DNA of 64,000 nt from an uncultured Bacteroidales bacterium (GTDB taxonomy: Bacteria > Bacteroidota > Bacteroidia > Bacteroidales > Bacteroidaceae), in assembly GCA_902778625.1 (NCBI GenBank), contig CACYYM010000006.1, positions 62,001-126,000 of the forward strand, written 5' to 3'. Within the stretch, counting starts at the first letter, position 1, and each line of letters opens with the position of its first letter. Shown piece by piece: positions 42,841-51,639 of this stretch. The notes below the pieces were generated by a model. The model saw only the letters and a list, made by a program, of their open reading frames with translations. It ran no database searches and had not been told where the DNA came from. The position numbers and the translations under genes were made by a program.

Positions 42841-42993
42841 TTTGCAAAACACTCGTCACTCATCATATTCTTATCCTAAAGTCTTGATAACCAAACAAGT
42901 AATACCCTGACGAGTGCATGACGACTCATCATGCACTCGTCATGTTCCATATTGTTGAGATTCTTTGTGTTAACCCCCAAACCTGACGAGTGA
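42841..42993. repeat. Inverted-repeat element, copy 2 (right end truncated)
   Basis: The left end (TTTGCAAAACACTCGTCACT) matches copy 1 at 21866. The internal 14-bp inverted repeat TGACGAGTGCATGA (42908-42921 with 42929-42942) replaces the 12-bp one of copy 1. Only about 10 bp of the right terminal repeat remains, because the element ends in the coding region of the barrel receptor, to which it supplies the last codons and the stop. Confidence 0.78.
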
Positions 42994-45708
42994 TTCCTTT
43001 TTCTTTGCGTCCAAATGGTATGCAAAGCTGATGCCAATGTAGTGATGGCGGAAGTCATTCCAAGTCGTTGTCTGCTGATAAGCGGACTGTTGGCTCCTGC
43101 GTCCGTCCTCGTTGTTCAGGATGTCGTCGAACTCCAGCATGAGGCGCGCTTTGTTCTTCACGATCTTCCAGCCAATGGCAGCGTTCCAGACAAGAATGTC
43201 GCGGTTCATGCTCTCCATGGTGTAGCCGCGGCTTGTGCGTTCGGTAAGGCTTGAATAGAATACAAAGTGGCGGTACGTAGCCTCGAAGGACAGCCCGAAA
43301 CTGTTGTTCCAATGCGTGGTGTTCTGTTCGGGCGAGGCTGTGTAGCGCAGCTGGTCGGCGTTGATTTCGGCGAAAGCAGAGGCCTTGAGCCAATTGTAGT
43401 CGAGCGAGAAGGTGAGTCTCTCGCTTGGGTTAAGGCTACTCTGTCGGTTCACGACGCGTTCGGATTGAGAGGGAATGAGGGTGAGGAAGCCGTAACGTCT
43501 GCCGACATTCATGCGAAAGTCGTTTTGCAAGCGGAAATAGTCACCGAGACCTTGGTCGTAGTTCAGTCGGAAATTCCATGACTTGCTGCCTCGGATGTTT
43601 TCGGGGCGGCTGACATAGACGGCGGTCGCAGGGCTGTAGCTGAGCGCATCTATTGCCTCGCGGTCATTATGATTGTAGTTGAGTGTAGCGCTGAATGAGG
43701 TCTGACTGCGGGCGAGCACCATATTGTACGTCAGCTTCACGTCGTGGGTGTGGGTGCTCCGCAGATTGGGATTTCCTTCGGTAATGAAGAGCGGGTCGGT
43801 GAGGTCGCGATAGCCAATGGCCTGGATGATTTCCGGTTGTTTTGTCTTGAAGTTGTATTCCAGTTCAAATCCCACGGTCTTGCTTAGCTTCCATGTGGCA
43901 CGAAGCGAAGGGTCGATGAAGAAATGGCGGCGCACGGCGGTAGTATCAAGCAAACCACGCTGGTAGTCTTGTTTCTCGTGTTGCCATCGAGCTGAGACAG
44001 TCGGCATGAGCTGAACAGGTTGTAGGTTGATGGTCTGTGCGAGTCGTAGGCTATGCTCATTGCGTGTGTAGAGGTTGCGGTAGCTGTTGGCAGCATCGGC
44101 CACGCCGTCGGTCAGGAAGTCGCGGTCATTTCGGTTGCGGTTATAGTTAAGAGCGTATTGTGTTTGAACCATCCATATTTTCGTGAGCCAGCGGGCATGA
44201 TGAGCCTCAGCATAGGTGGAGAACTGCTTTGAGGGTGATGTGTAGGTCTGGGTAAGTTGCGATGAGGAATAGGTTTGGTTGTGTGCAGTGATGGTTCGCT
44301 CTGTCGTTCCGTCTGTCTTTCCGTCTTGATAGTTTAACGTGACGCTGGCTCCGAGTGCACCAGCCTTGATATAATGTTCCCATCCTGCTTTGGTGTTAAG
44401 TTTCGTTTCGCGTCCATCAGTGTGAGTTTCAGTAAGCTGCGATATCGTCGGTGCATATTCCAAGCCAAATGCCTCCTCCTGTTCTGTTGCCTGATGGCTT
44501 TGCGAGCGACTGCTGTTATGTTCTGCGCTGACATTCATTGTAAATGTGTTCAGCGAGTCGCGCACCCACTTTAGGCTGGCATTTAGTCGCGGTTCCAGTT
44601 TGTGATTGCGTTGATAGCTCTCCGACGAGGAACGTGTGGCGGCAGTGTTGGGGAGATAGGTTTCAGTCAGTTGGTTGCTGGTGCGCCAGTCATCGTCGTG
44701 CGCCAATCCGCCAGTAAAACTGTAGTTGCTCTTCAGGTCGTGGGTTCCCTCCTTGCGCTGCCAGTTGTGCTGATAGCCAGCCGATGCACCGAGCTCTTTG
44801 CCAAAACCGCTGCCCATGTAGGCAGAGCTCCCACTCATATTACGGCGCCAATGCCTGTCGATACTGTTGGCATTGGCAAAGACCATCACAGGGTCAGTCT
44901 TCGACAAGCGGTTCATCATCAGCTCGCCATCGTAGTACTTCTTTGTCTGGTAACCAGCCTTCACGTCGCCATACCAGCGGTCGAGGAAGCCGGGTTTGAT
45001 GCTGAGGTCGAGCACCATGTCCTGTGTGCCGTCGTCCTTGCCCGTGCGCTCGCTTAGCTCCGACTGCTTGTTGTATGCCTTGATGTCTTGCACGGCTTCT
45101 GCGGGCAGTTGCTTCACCAAGTCATCGCCGCCAAAGAGACTCTCGCCATCCATCGTGACGCGGATAGGCTTGCCGTTCCATGAGAGTTTGCCCTCGTCAT
45201 CGACCTCGACGCCAGGCAATTTCTTAATCAGTTCGTCCAGTCTTGCGCCCTCCTGCAAATGGAACGCCTCGGGATGGAATACTATCGTATCGCCCTTGAC
45301 GGTGAAACGGCGTGCGCGGCCTGTCACCTCCACCATCTTCATCATTTGCGGCGACATCTTCAGTTCTATCGTTCCTATGTCGAGCGTGTCCTTGTTGCTG
45401 TCGCTGAAGGCCAACACGGGCTTCGACTTTGTATAATAACCAAGCATGGATACCTCGATGCTGCCTCGTCCGTTGGCTGAGAAGGCGAACATCCCCAACG
45501 AGTCAGTCTTTGTGCTCTTCATCGAATAACCGTAGTCTCCAAAACGCTGAGTGTGTTTCACCATAGCATCTGGCAATGCTTCCTTTGTCTCGGCATCCAC
45601 CACACGTCCCTTGACGATGTCCGCCATAGCCTCTGTTTGCGTGCTTACAATAAGGCACAGCAGTAGCAGGATGCGGAGGCTTCCGCATCGAAAACAGTTC
45701 TTTTTCAT
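42970..45708 (-). CDS. TonB-receptor-like outer-membrane barrel protein with carboxypeptidase-regulatory-like domain
   Basis: The protein has 912 residues. After a signal peptide (LLLLCLIVSTQTEAMA), residues 32-115 form a CarboxypepD_reg-like domain (KGRVVDAETKEALPDAMV). A plug-like region follows (LDELIKKLPGVEVDDEGKLS; PAEAVQDIKAYNKQSEL), then a large barrel of the OMP_b-brl_3 type. It differs from SusC by lacking a clear TonB box and a SusD partner. The last eight residues are encoded by the inverted-repeat element copy 2. It begins 11 bp after the membrane-anchored regulator gene, so both are co-transcribed. The ligand is unknown. Confidence 0.9.
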   Translation of the reverse strand: MKKNCFRCGSLRILLLLCLIVSTQTEAMADIVKGRVVDAETKEALPDAMVKHTQRFGDYGYSMKSTKTDSLGMFAFSANGRGSIEVSMLGYYTKSKPVLAFSDSNKDTLDIGTIELKMSPQMMKMVEVTGRARRFTVKGDTIVFHPEAFHLQEGARLDELIKKLPGVEVDDEGKLSWNGKPIRVTMDGESLFGGDDLVKQLPAEAVQDIKAYNKQSELSERTGKDDGTQDMVLDLSIKPGFLDRWYGDVKAGYQTKKYYDGELMMNRLSKTDPVMVFANANSIDRHWRRNMSGSSAYMGSGFGKELGASAGYQHNWQRKEGTHDLKSNYSFTGGLAHDDDWRTSNQLTETYLPNTAATRSSSESYQRNHKLEPRLNASLKWVRDSLNTFTMNVSAEHNSSRSQSHQATEQEEAFGLEYAPTISQLTETHTDGRETKLNTKAGWEHYIKAGALGASVTLNYQDGKTDGTTERTITAHNQTYSSSQLTQTYTSPSKQFSTYAEAHHARWLTKIWMVQTQYALNYNRNRNDRDFLTDGVADAANSYRNLYTRNEHSLRLAQTINLQPVQLMPTVSARWQHEKQDYQRGLLDTTAVRRHFFIDPSLRATWKLSKTVGFELEYNFKTKQPEIIQAIGYRDLTDPLFITEGNPNLRSTHTHDVKLTYNMVLARSQTSFSATLNYNHNDREAIDALSYSPATAVYVSRPENIRGSKSWNFRLNYDQGLGDYFRLQNDFRMNVGRRYGFLTLIPSQSERVVNRQSSLNPSERLTFSLDYNWLKASAFAEINADQLRYTASPEQNTTHWNNSFGLSFEATYRHFVFYSSLTERTSRGYTMESMNRDILVWNAAIGWKIVKNKARLMLEFDDILNNEDGRRSQQSAYQQTTTWNDFRHHYIGISFAYHLDAKKKESLVRFGG

Positions 45709-45719
45709 AAGATTATTGT

Positions 45720-47336
45720 TTAGTAGTTAGCTATCAACTGATCGAGAGTCATGCTCGGGTCAGTCACCCCGAAACCTTCCTTCTTCAGTTTCTGTTTGCG
45801 ATGCTGCACGGCAGAGACGGAGATGACGTAGATGGCAGAAAGGGCTGTGTTTGATAACCGCAGCCGTGTGAGCATGCAAAGCCGGATGTCATCCTCGCTG
45901 AACTGCGGGAACTGCGCTCGCAGGCGGCTGACGAACCCTCCGTCCATCATGTCCAACGTCATCTCTATCTCGCGCCAGTTGCGCGCATTGATGATGGTGC
46001 GCTTGCCTGCCGTAGGCTCCAGCATGTCGAGTATCTCGCTCTTGTCCATGATGTGACAGCGCAGCATGGCAATCACGGCATCCTTCTGGCGCAGACGTTC
46101 AGCCAGCTGCTCCGCCTCGCGCCGGTGGCTCTCGCGCTCTTGTTCGTGACGTTGCCCAACCCTATTGCGCCAGTTCCAAAAGAGGAGGATGAGGACGAGC
46201 ACAGCCAGCACCAGCATGACGATGACAGCCGTCATCAGCCTTCGCTGCAGCATGGCCGACTTCTTCACATAGCCTGGCGCAAGGTATGTGTCGCGGTTGA
46301 CGGCGAAGTCTTGCTCTACTAGTTCCTTCTCGCTTTCATACGAAGGACGCCAATGTTTCGCAGTGTCATTTTTGTGCTCCTGCTGCATTTCTTCATAAAG
46401 GCCGACATATATTTCGATTTCCCCGACTAAATGGTTTTTGTCTATGCGCAGGAACATCGTATATGAGAAGTCGGCAGGAGGCAATGCCCAAAGGGAATCC
46501 AGACCCTGATAGATGGAGTCATTGACAAGTGGCGATGACGGTTCTTCGCGATGTTTGGCCGCAATGGCAGTGATGCGTTCCAGAGAAGCAAAATGATGAA
46601 GGTCGAAAGGAGAATAATGGAGTACAGAGAAGCCATAGTCATTGAGCATCGTCAGCAGCCAGCGCGGCTGGTTGGGCGACAGGCGATAGTGCTCCAATGC
46701 ATGGTGCAGACTCAACACGGATTGGATAGCGTTGGCATGAGAAAGATACAAATGATTGACAAACTTGCTATAGGCACGGTAGGCAAGAGCATGGTCTGCC
46801 GTGGCTTCGGCACAATGGATGGCCAGATAGGAGAGTCGGGCACTTTGCGTAAGCTGAAGTTTGTCACGTTGGTAGCGACTCAACACGAAGCAGATGCGTC
46901 CGAAGCGGCGCAAGGCATCCTTATCATCGCTTGTGCCACCAAGACTCTCGTGTTCATAATAACGATACACGCGCATGAGGGTGCTGTCATCGGGAAAGGT
47001 TTCCTCGTCTGCTTTCTGGCTGGCCTTTTCGCGCATAAAGCGCCATTTCTCTGCATCTGATAAAAGGCAAGAGGCGGTGTCGGCGGTGTCCAGATACCAT
47101 TGTTCTTCAAAAACCATAGCACCCAACAGGTCATACAGCATCCGCGAACTTTCCGTCAGCCGCATCGTATCGACCTGCTCCAGCAGTCGTTCCGTGCTGT
47201 CCGCATCCGTGAACACCATGTCTTCAGCCGCACAGAGCAAGCGCTTCTGCGGCAAGTCTCGCAAGCTCCATCCGATGCCGCCCGCCAAGGCCAGCAACAG
47301 CACAGCAACGATGATTCCAATTGTCTTCCTTTTCAT
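45720..47336 (-). CDS. Membrane-anchored regulator with TPR-like sensor region and C-terminal helix-turn-helix
   Basis: The protein has 538 residues from ATG 47336 (MKRKTIGIIVAVLLLALAGG). An N-terminal membrane segment is followed by about 330 mainly helical residues that look like degenerate tetratricopeptide repeats. A second membrane helix (AVIVMLVLAVLVLILLFWNW) and a coiled coil (QERESHRREAEQLAERLRQK) come next. The C-terminus has a LuxR-like helix-turn-helix (FSEDDIRLCMLTRLRLSNTA and VISVSAVQHRKQKLKKE). This layout is common in Bacteroidales and suggests sensing in the periplasm and DNA binding inside. It precedes a TonB-like receptor gene in one operon and may control it. Confidence 0.82.
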   Translation of the reverse strand: MKRKTIGIIVAVLLLALAGGIGWSLRDLPQKRLLCAAEDMVFTDADSTERLLEQVDTMRLTESSRMLYDLLGAMVFEEQWYLDTADTASCLLSDAEKWRFMREKASQKADEETFPDDSTLMRVYRYYEHESLGGTSDDKDALRRFGRICFVLSRYQRDKLQLTQSARLSYLAIHCAEATADHALAYRAYSKFVNHLYLSHANAIQSVLSLHHALEHYRLSPNQPRWLLTMLNDYGFSVLHYSPFDLHHFASLERITAIAAKHREEPSSPLVNDSIYQGLDSLWALPPADFSYTMFLRIDKNHLVGEIEIYVGLYEEMQQEHKNDTAKHWRPSYESEKELVEQDFAVNRDTYLAPGYVKKSAMLQRRLMTAVIVMLVLAVLVLILLFWNWRNRVGQRHEQERESHRREAEQLAERLRQKDAVIAMLRCHIMDKSEILDMLEPTAGKRTIINARNWREIEMTLDMMDGGFVSRLRAQFPQFSEDDIRLCMLTRLRLSNTALSAIYVISVSAVQHRKQKLKKEGFGVTDPSMTLDQLIANY

Positions 47337-47358
47337 GTCGTTTTTTGTTTTGTCGCTG

Positions 47359-47366
47359 CAAAGGTA
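47359..47366 (-). promoter_or_regulatory. -7 box for the regulator-receptor operon
   Basis: TACCTTTG on the minus strand lies 22 bp before ATG 47336. Confidence 0.72.
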
Positions 47367-47521
47367 CGGCAATTCTTTGGCCTCCACAAGAGAAAGGGAT
47401 GGAAATCGCTATTCCGCCTATTACGCTGTGATTATCAAAGCGTTTCACAGCTTTCTTCCATCCTCTTTCCATCCTGTGAGGTGGAATACTCAACGCTGAA
47501 TGACACAAACAACAAAAAGAG

Positions 47522-47560
47522 AAGCCGCTTTGTCTTAAAAAAATCAAAGCGGCTTTGTTT
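47522..47560 (-). terminator. Terminator behind the feoAB-sialidase operon
   Basis: An 11-bp stem AAGCCGCTTTG/CAAAGCGGCTT has an A-rich loop. Read on the minus strand it is followed by TCTCTTTTTGTTG. It lies 30 bp after the sialidase stop. Confidence 0.85.
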
Positions 47561-47589
47561 CTCGATGACAAAGTCTCCGACTCTGCACA

Positions 47590-49008
47590 CTACTTCACCT
47601 CGCCGTTCGTTGCCTGGCTAAGAGTGAGAGGAACGTAAACCATGTTGAAGATGTAGGGTTCCTCTTCGTAGAAGAAGGCGATGCGGCCGTCCTTCTGCAG
47701 GCACATGGTTGAATAGGCAGAACGTTTGTCGGTGACTTGCAAGCCCAACTTCCAGCCCTCGGCAAACGCGAGAGTCGAGTAATGAGGGCGCTCGTCGAGG
47801 ACTTTGTAGTAGATGCTGACATCGGCGCGTGTGTCGGCTTTCGGCAGGCTTTGCAGAGCAACATAGCATCGCTTACCGTTCGAAGCGAGCCTGCCTTTTA
47901 CAATGAGAATCTCGCCGTTGCAGCTATTGGCTCCAACCTTGATGCCTGTCGGCACATCGTGGCTGTTGACGGGCGTGTCCCAAGAGCCTGAGGTAACGCT
48001 GCCCTCGGCGAATGTCCAGATGTTGAACGTGCGGCCGTACCACTTCCTGCCGCTCAAGACGATTTGTCCGTTGGGCAGTTCCTCCACCTTGGGTTCGTCG
48101 CTGTCGGGAGCCGCTTGAAACGAAGCATCACCTAAAATTTGCCATGTCATACCCATGTCGTCGCTATAAACAACGTATGCACCCTTCAGTCCTGTGCCTC
48201 GCACCAAGAGGGCGGCATAGAGGCGATAGAACTTTCCCACTTTCGTGAGTCGGCTTTGCAATATCTTGCCGCTGCCAAAGAAGCCTGCCCAAGCAAAAAT
48301 GCCCATTCCATCGTCTGTTTTTCCTTTTTGGAATATCGCGTCTTCCTTTCCCCAGAACTGCAAAGTGATGTCTTCCGGCGTGCTCCAAGTATGCCCGCCG
48401 TCGGTGGTAATCTGCCTTGCAATGAAGGGACGATAGTCTGCTTTGGCATAGCCATAGATGCACTTTCCGCTGACGGTAATGAGCACACCCCTGCCGCTTT
48501 CGCGGTCCAAGCAGAGTGCCGGGTCGCCGAAGCCAACGCCGAAAATGTTGTCATTTCCGCCCATTCCATCGGCAATTTTGACTTCGGGCGACCAGCGTTT
48601 GCCGTTGTTCTTCGAGATACGCATCACTTGATCGACCTCGCCGAAGCCAATGTCTGTACCGCAAACGCGGTAGTCATATATCGCCACCAGTTCGCCCTTA
48701 CGGTTCTTGGCAATAGCGGGGATGCGGTAAACGTCGCGAGTGCTGTCGGTACTGAGCGCCAGGAACTGCTTTTCGGCACGTTTCTTGCCCTGAAGTTCTG
48801 TGGCTTCCGTCGTGGCGTCGACGTTGGGAGATGCCGAAGCCAGCGAACTAAGCGGCAAGAGCAGGAACAGCAGGAGAAGCTTTGCACAACAGTCTTTGTT
48901 GCAGCCATCGCAACAGCTGCACTTGTTGTCGGAATGCAAATAACGATAAAGGGCATAGCCAGCAACGGCTATCACAACGCAAAGAAGGATGACGCTCTGT
49001 GTGTTCAT
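47590..49008 (-). CDS. Sialidase (GH33) fused behind a FeoB-associated cysteine-rich membrane peptide
   Basis: The frame of 472 residues starts at ATG 49008, just after the feoB stop. Residues 1-42 (MNTQSVILLCVVIAVAGYAL, then CSCCDGCNKDCC) match the small FeoB-associated Cys-rich protein that usually follows feoB as a separate gene. Without a stop the frame enters KLLLLFLLLPLSSLASA, which looks like a sialidase signal peptide lacking its own ATG. The GH33 catalytic domain follows: VYRIPAI (Arg95) and three Asp-box-like repeats (ISKNNGKRWS, TTDGGHTWS, YSDDMGMTWQ). It cleaves terminal sialic acids. The fused N-terminus would give two membrane segments, so the enzyme may be membrane-anchored. 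Confidence 0.9.
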   Translation of the reverse strand: MNTQSVILLCVVIAVAGYALYRYLHSDNKCSCCDGCNKDCCAKLLLLFLLLPLSSLASASPNVDATTEATELQGKKRAEKQFLALSTDSTRDVYRIPAIAKNRKGELVAIYDYRVCGTDIGFGEVDQVMRISKNNGKRWSPEVKIADGMGGNDNIFGVGFGDPALCLDRESGRGVLITVSGKCIYGYAKADYRPFIARQITTDGGHTWSTPEDITLQFWGKEDAIFQKGKTDDGMGIFAWAGFFGSGKILQSRLTKVGKFYRLYAALLVRGTGLKGAYVVYSDDMGMTWQILGDASFQAAPDSDEPKVEELPNGQIVLSGRKWYGRTFNIWTFAEGSVTSGSWDTPVNSHDVPTGIKVGANSCNGEILIVKGRLASNGKRCYVALQSLPKADTRADVSIYYKVLDERPHYSTLAFAEGWKLGLQVTDKRSAYSTMCLQKDGRIAFFYEEEPYIFNMVYVPLTLSQATNGEVK

Positions 49009-49010
49009 AG

Positions 49011-51377
49011 TCAAATAAAAGATATTATAAGGTGTACGAGGAATGCTACGATCCAGGCGATGCAACACTGTCCGACCATGATGAACAGCATCCAGCGGGT
49101 GCCGAGTTCGCGACGGACGGTTGCCATCGTTGCCATGCAAGGCGTATAGAGCAGGCAGAAGACGAGCAGGGTAAAGGCGACGCCGGGCGTGAAGACTTCA
49201 GTAATGGCAACGCCGGCAAAGAGCGTGCTAAGCGTGCTTACCACTACCTCCTTCGCCAAGAGACCGCTGACGAGCGAGGTCACCACGCGCCAATCGCCGC
49301 AACCGAGCGGCTCGAAGATGGGAGCGGCAAGGCTCGAGATGCGAGCCAACATGCTTCGTGAGGCCTCTTCTGCGGCCACCATTTGCAAGTGGAAGTCGAA
49401 CGTCTGCAGAAGCCAAATGACGATGCTGGCAAGGAAAATGACCGTGAAGGCGCGATTGAGGAAGTCCTTCGCCTTGTCCCACAGCAGATGCCACACATTC
49501 ATCGCTACCGGCATACGGTAATTGGGCAGTTCCATGACGAAAGGCACAGCCTCTCCTCGGAACAAAGTCCGCTTCAAGATGAGTGCCACAACGATTCCCG
49601 TCACAATACCAATCACGTAGAGCGACATCATTACCCATGCCGCATGCCTCGGAAAGAAGGCCGCGGCGAAGAAGGCATAGATAGGTATCTTGGCGGTGCA
49701 GGACATGAAGGGCGTGAGCAAGATGGTGAGCCGGCGGTCACGTTCGCTGGGGAGCGTGCGGCTGGCCATAATGCCGGGCACGGAGCATCCGAAGCCAATC
49801 AGCAGAGGCACGATGCTGCGGCCGGACAGACCCAGTCCCCTGAGCAGGCGGTCCATCACGAAGGCGATGCGTGCCATGTAGCCCGTGTCCTCGAGCATGC
49901 TGAGGAAGAAGAAGAGGATGACGATGAGCGGGAGGAAGACGAGCACCGTGCCGACGCCGGAATAGATGCCGTCGATGATGAGCGAATGGATGGGCGGGGC
50001 GATGTCCCACTGCGTCAGGAGTTCGTCGGAGAAGACCGTGAAGCGGTCGATTCCCACCTGAAAGAGGTCTTGCAGCCAAGCGCCTATCGTGTTGAACGTC
50101 AGGTAGAAGACCGCAGCCATAATGAGCAGGAAGGCGGGGATGGCCGTGTAGCGGCCGGTCAGTACCTTGTCGATGCGGATGCTACGCTTGTGCTCGCTGC
50201 TCTCCTCGGGATGCACGACGCAGGACTGGCTGACCTGCAGGATGAAGTGGAACCGCATGTCAGCGAGTGCTGCACAGCGGTCGAGGCCTCGCTCCTCCTC
50301 CATCTGGCGGATGATATGCTCAATGGTTTCCTGTTCGTTTTGTGTCAGGTTGAGTGCCTCCGCCACGAGTTTGTCGCCTTCTATCAGCTTGCTTGCTGCA
50401 AAGCGGACAGGGACGTGGGCAGCCTCGGCATGGTCCTCGATGAAGTGCATGATGGCATGCAGACAGCGATGGACAGCTCCGCCGTGCTCCGTTGGACTGC
50501 AGAAGTCCTGACGCGCCGGCCCTTCGTTGTAGCGCGCCACGTGTATGGCGTGGCTCACCACCTCGTCCACGCCCTCGTTCTTCATGGCGCTGATGGGGAT
50601 GACGGGAATGCCGAGCAGCCGCTCCATACGGTTAATGCGGATAGTCCCGCCGTTGCCTTTCACCTCATCCATCATATTGAGAGCCAGCACCATAGGGATG
50701 CCGAGCTCCATCAGCTGCATGGTAAGGTAGAGGTTGCGCTCGATGTTGGTGGCATCGACGATGTTGATGATGCCGCTCGGATTGCTCTCCAGGATAAAGC
50801 GGCGGCTGATGACTTCTTCGCTTGTATATGGACTGAGGCTGTAGATGCCGGGGAGGTCGGTGACGGTGGCTTCCGGATGGCCCTTGATGATGCCGTCCTT
50901 GCGGTCGATTGTGACGCCTGGGAAGTTGCCGACGTGCTGTTTGCTGCCCGTCAGCTGATTAAATAAGGTCGTCTTTCCGCAGTTCTGATTGCCGACGAGC
51001 GCAAAGGTGAGCGGACCCTTTTTTGCCGATGAAATGGGATGAAATGCGTCCTCATCGTGGTAGCGGCCTTCCTCGCCGAAGCCTGGATGCTCCAGTTCGT
51101 GGCAGATCTCAACGGTCTGGTCATCCTCGAAGGCTGATAGGTCTGATTGTTCGTCATCGAGCGTGACCTCTATCTGCTCGGCATCTGCGAGACGCAAGGT
51201 CAGTTCATAGCCATGCACACGCAGCTCCATCGGGTCACCAAGCGGCGCAAACTTCTGCAACGTCACTTGTGCACCGGGTATCATGCCCATGTCGAGGAAG
51301 TGCTGCCGAAGCGCTCCCTCGCCGCCCACCTTGAGGATGGTGGCTGACTGACCTCTATTGAGTTCCCTTAGCGTCAT
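49011..51377 (-). CDS. feoB: Ferrous iron transporter, FeoA-FeoB fusion
   Basis: The protein has 788 residues from ATG 51377 (MTLRELNRGQSATILKVGGE); a longer frame reads through the promoter and is rejected. Residues 1-75 form an SH3-like FeoA domain. A G domain has G1 GNQNCGKTT at residues 129-137, the G3 motif DLPGIYSLSP and the G4 motif NMMD. A membrane domain contains the Gate motifs (LLIGFGCSVPGIMASRTLP, FMSCTAKIPIYAFF) and ends at LVHLIISFI. It imports Fe2+ across the inner membrane. FeoA-FeoB fusion is usual in Bacteroidales. The next gene begins two bases after the stop. Confidence 0.97.
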   Translation of the reverse strand: MTLRELNRGQSATILKVGGEGALRQHFLDMGMIPGAQVTLQKFAPLGDPMELRVHGYELTLRLADAEQIEVTLDDEQSDLSAFEDDQTVEICHELEHPGFGEEGRYHDEDAFHPISSAKKGPLTFALVGNQNCGKTTLFNQLTGSKQHVGNFPGVTIDRKDGIIKGHPEATVTDLPGIYSLSPYTSEEVISRRFILESNPSGIINIVDATNIERNLYLTMQLMELGIPMVLALNMMDEVKGNGGTIRINRMERLLGIPVIPISAMKNEGVDEVVSHAIHVARYNEGPARQDFCSPTEHGGAVHRCLHAIMHFIEDHAEAAHVPVRFAASKLIEGDKLVAEALNLTQNEQETIEHIIRQMEEERGLDRCAALADMRFHFILQVSQSCVVHPEESSEHKRSIRIDKVLTGRYTAIPAFLLIMAAVFYLTFNTIGAWLQDLFQVGIDRFTVFSDELLTQWDIAPPIHSLIIDGIYSGVGTVLVFLPLIVILFFFLSMLEDTGYMARIAFVMDRLLRGLGLSGRSIVPLLIGFGCSVPGIMASRTLPSERDRRLTILLTPFMSCTAKIPIYAFFAAAFFPRHAAWVMMSLYVIGIVTGIVVALILKRTLFRGEAVPFVMELPNYRMPVAMNVWHLLWDKAKDFLNRAFTVIFLASIVIWLLQTFDFHLQMVAAEEASRSMLARISSLAAPIFEPLGCGDWRVVTSLVSGLLAKEVVVSTLSTLFAGVAITEVFTPGVAFTLLVFCLLYTPCMATMATVRRELGTRWMLFIMVGQCCIAWIVAFLVHLIISFI

Positions 51378-51405
51378 TCTGTACGACTTTGAACCTTTTG
51401 CACTG

Positions 51406-51413
51406 CAAAGATA
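51406..51413 (-). promoter_or_regulatory. -7 box for feoAB
   Basis: TATCTTTG on the minus strand lies 28 bp before ATG 51377. I see no clear Fur box. Confidence 0.75.
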
Positions 51414-51497
51414 CAAAAAAAGGAGCAAGACACAAAGGACAACGGGGAAGTTCTGACAAAAATACCTAAAAAAGATGAGGTGTGTGGTAATTTCCGT

Positions 51498-51585
51498 CAA
51501 CGCCGCACGCGGAGATTGCAAACGCCGCACGCGGAAATGGCAATCCCCGCGTGCGGGGATGGGCATCGCCGCACGCGGGGATTTT
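51498..51585. repeat. 22-bp dyad array, locus E (4 units, one inverted)
   Basis: Centres lie at 51505, 51527 and 51571 (CCGC-AC-GCGG) and at 51549 (ATCCCCGC-GT-GCGGGGAT, an almost perfect 18-bp dyad). All spacings are exactly 22 bp. It lies between flotillin and feoB on the same strand. Confidence 0.88.
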
Positions 51586-51639
51586 AACGTTTCCTGCCGC
51601 GTTGAAAATCAACGCCTTAGAAAAAGGGCTTTTCGGAGC

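Noticed and set aside
49383..50966. Long plus-strand frame of 527 codons
   Set aside because: It is antisense to feoB, has a composition typical of the complementary frame, shows no domain, and feoB is unmistakable.
51378..51566. N-terminal extension of feoB by 63 codons
   Set aside because: It would translate the -7 box and part of a dyad array.
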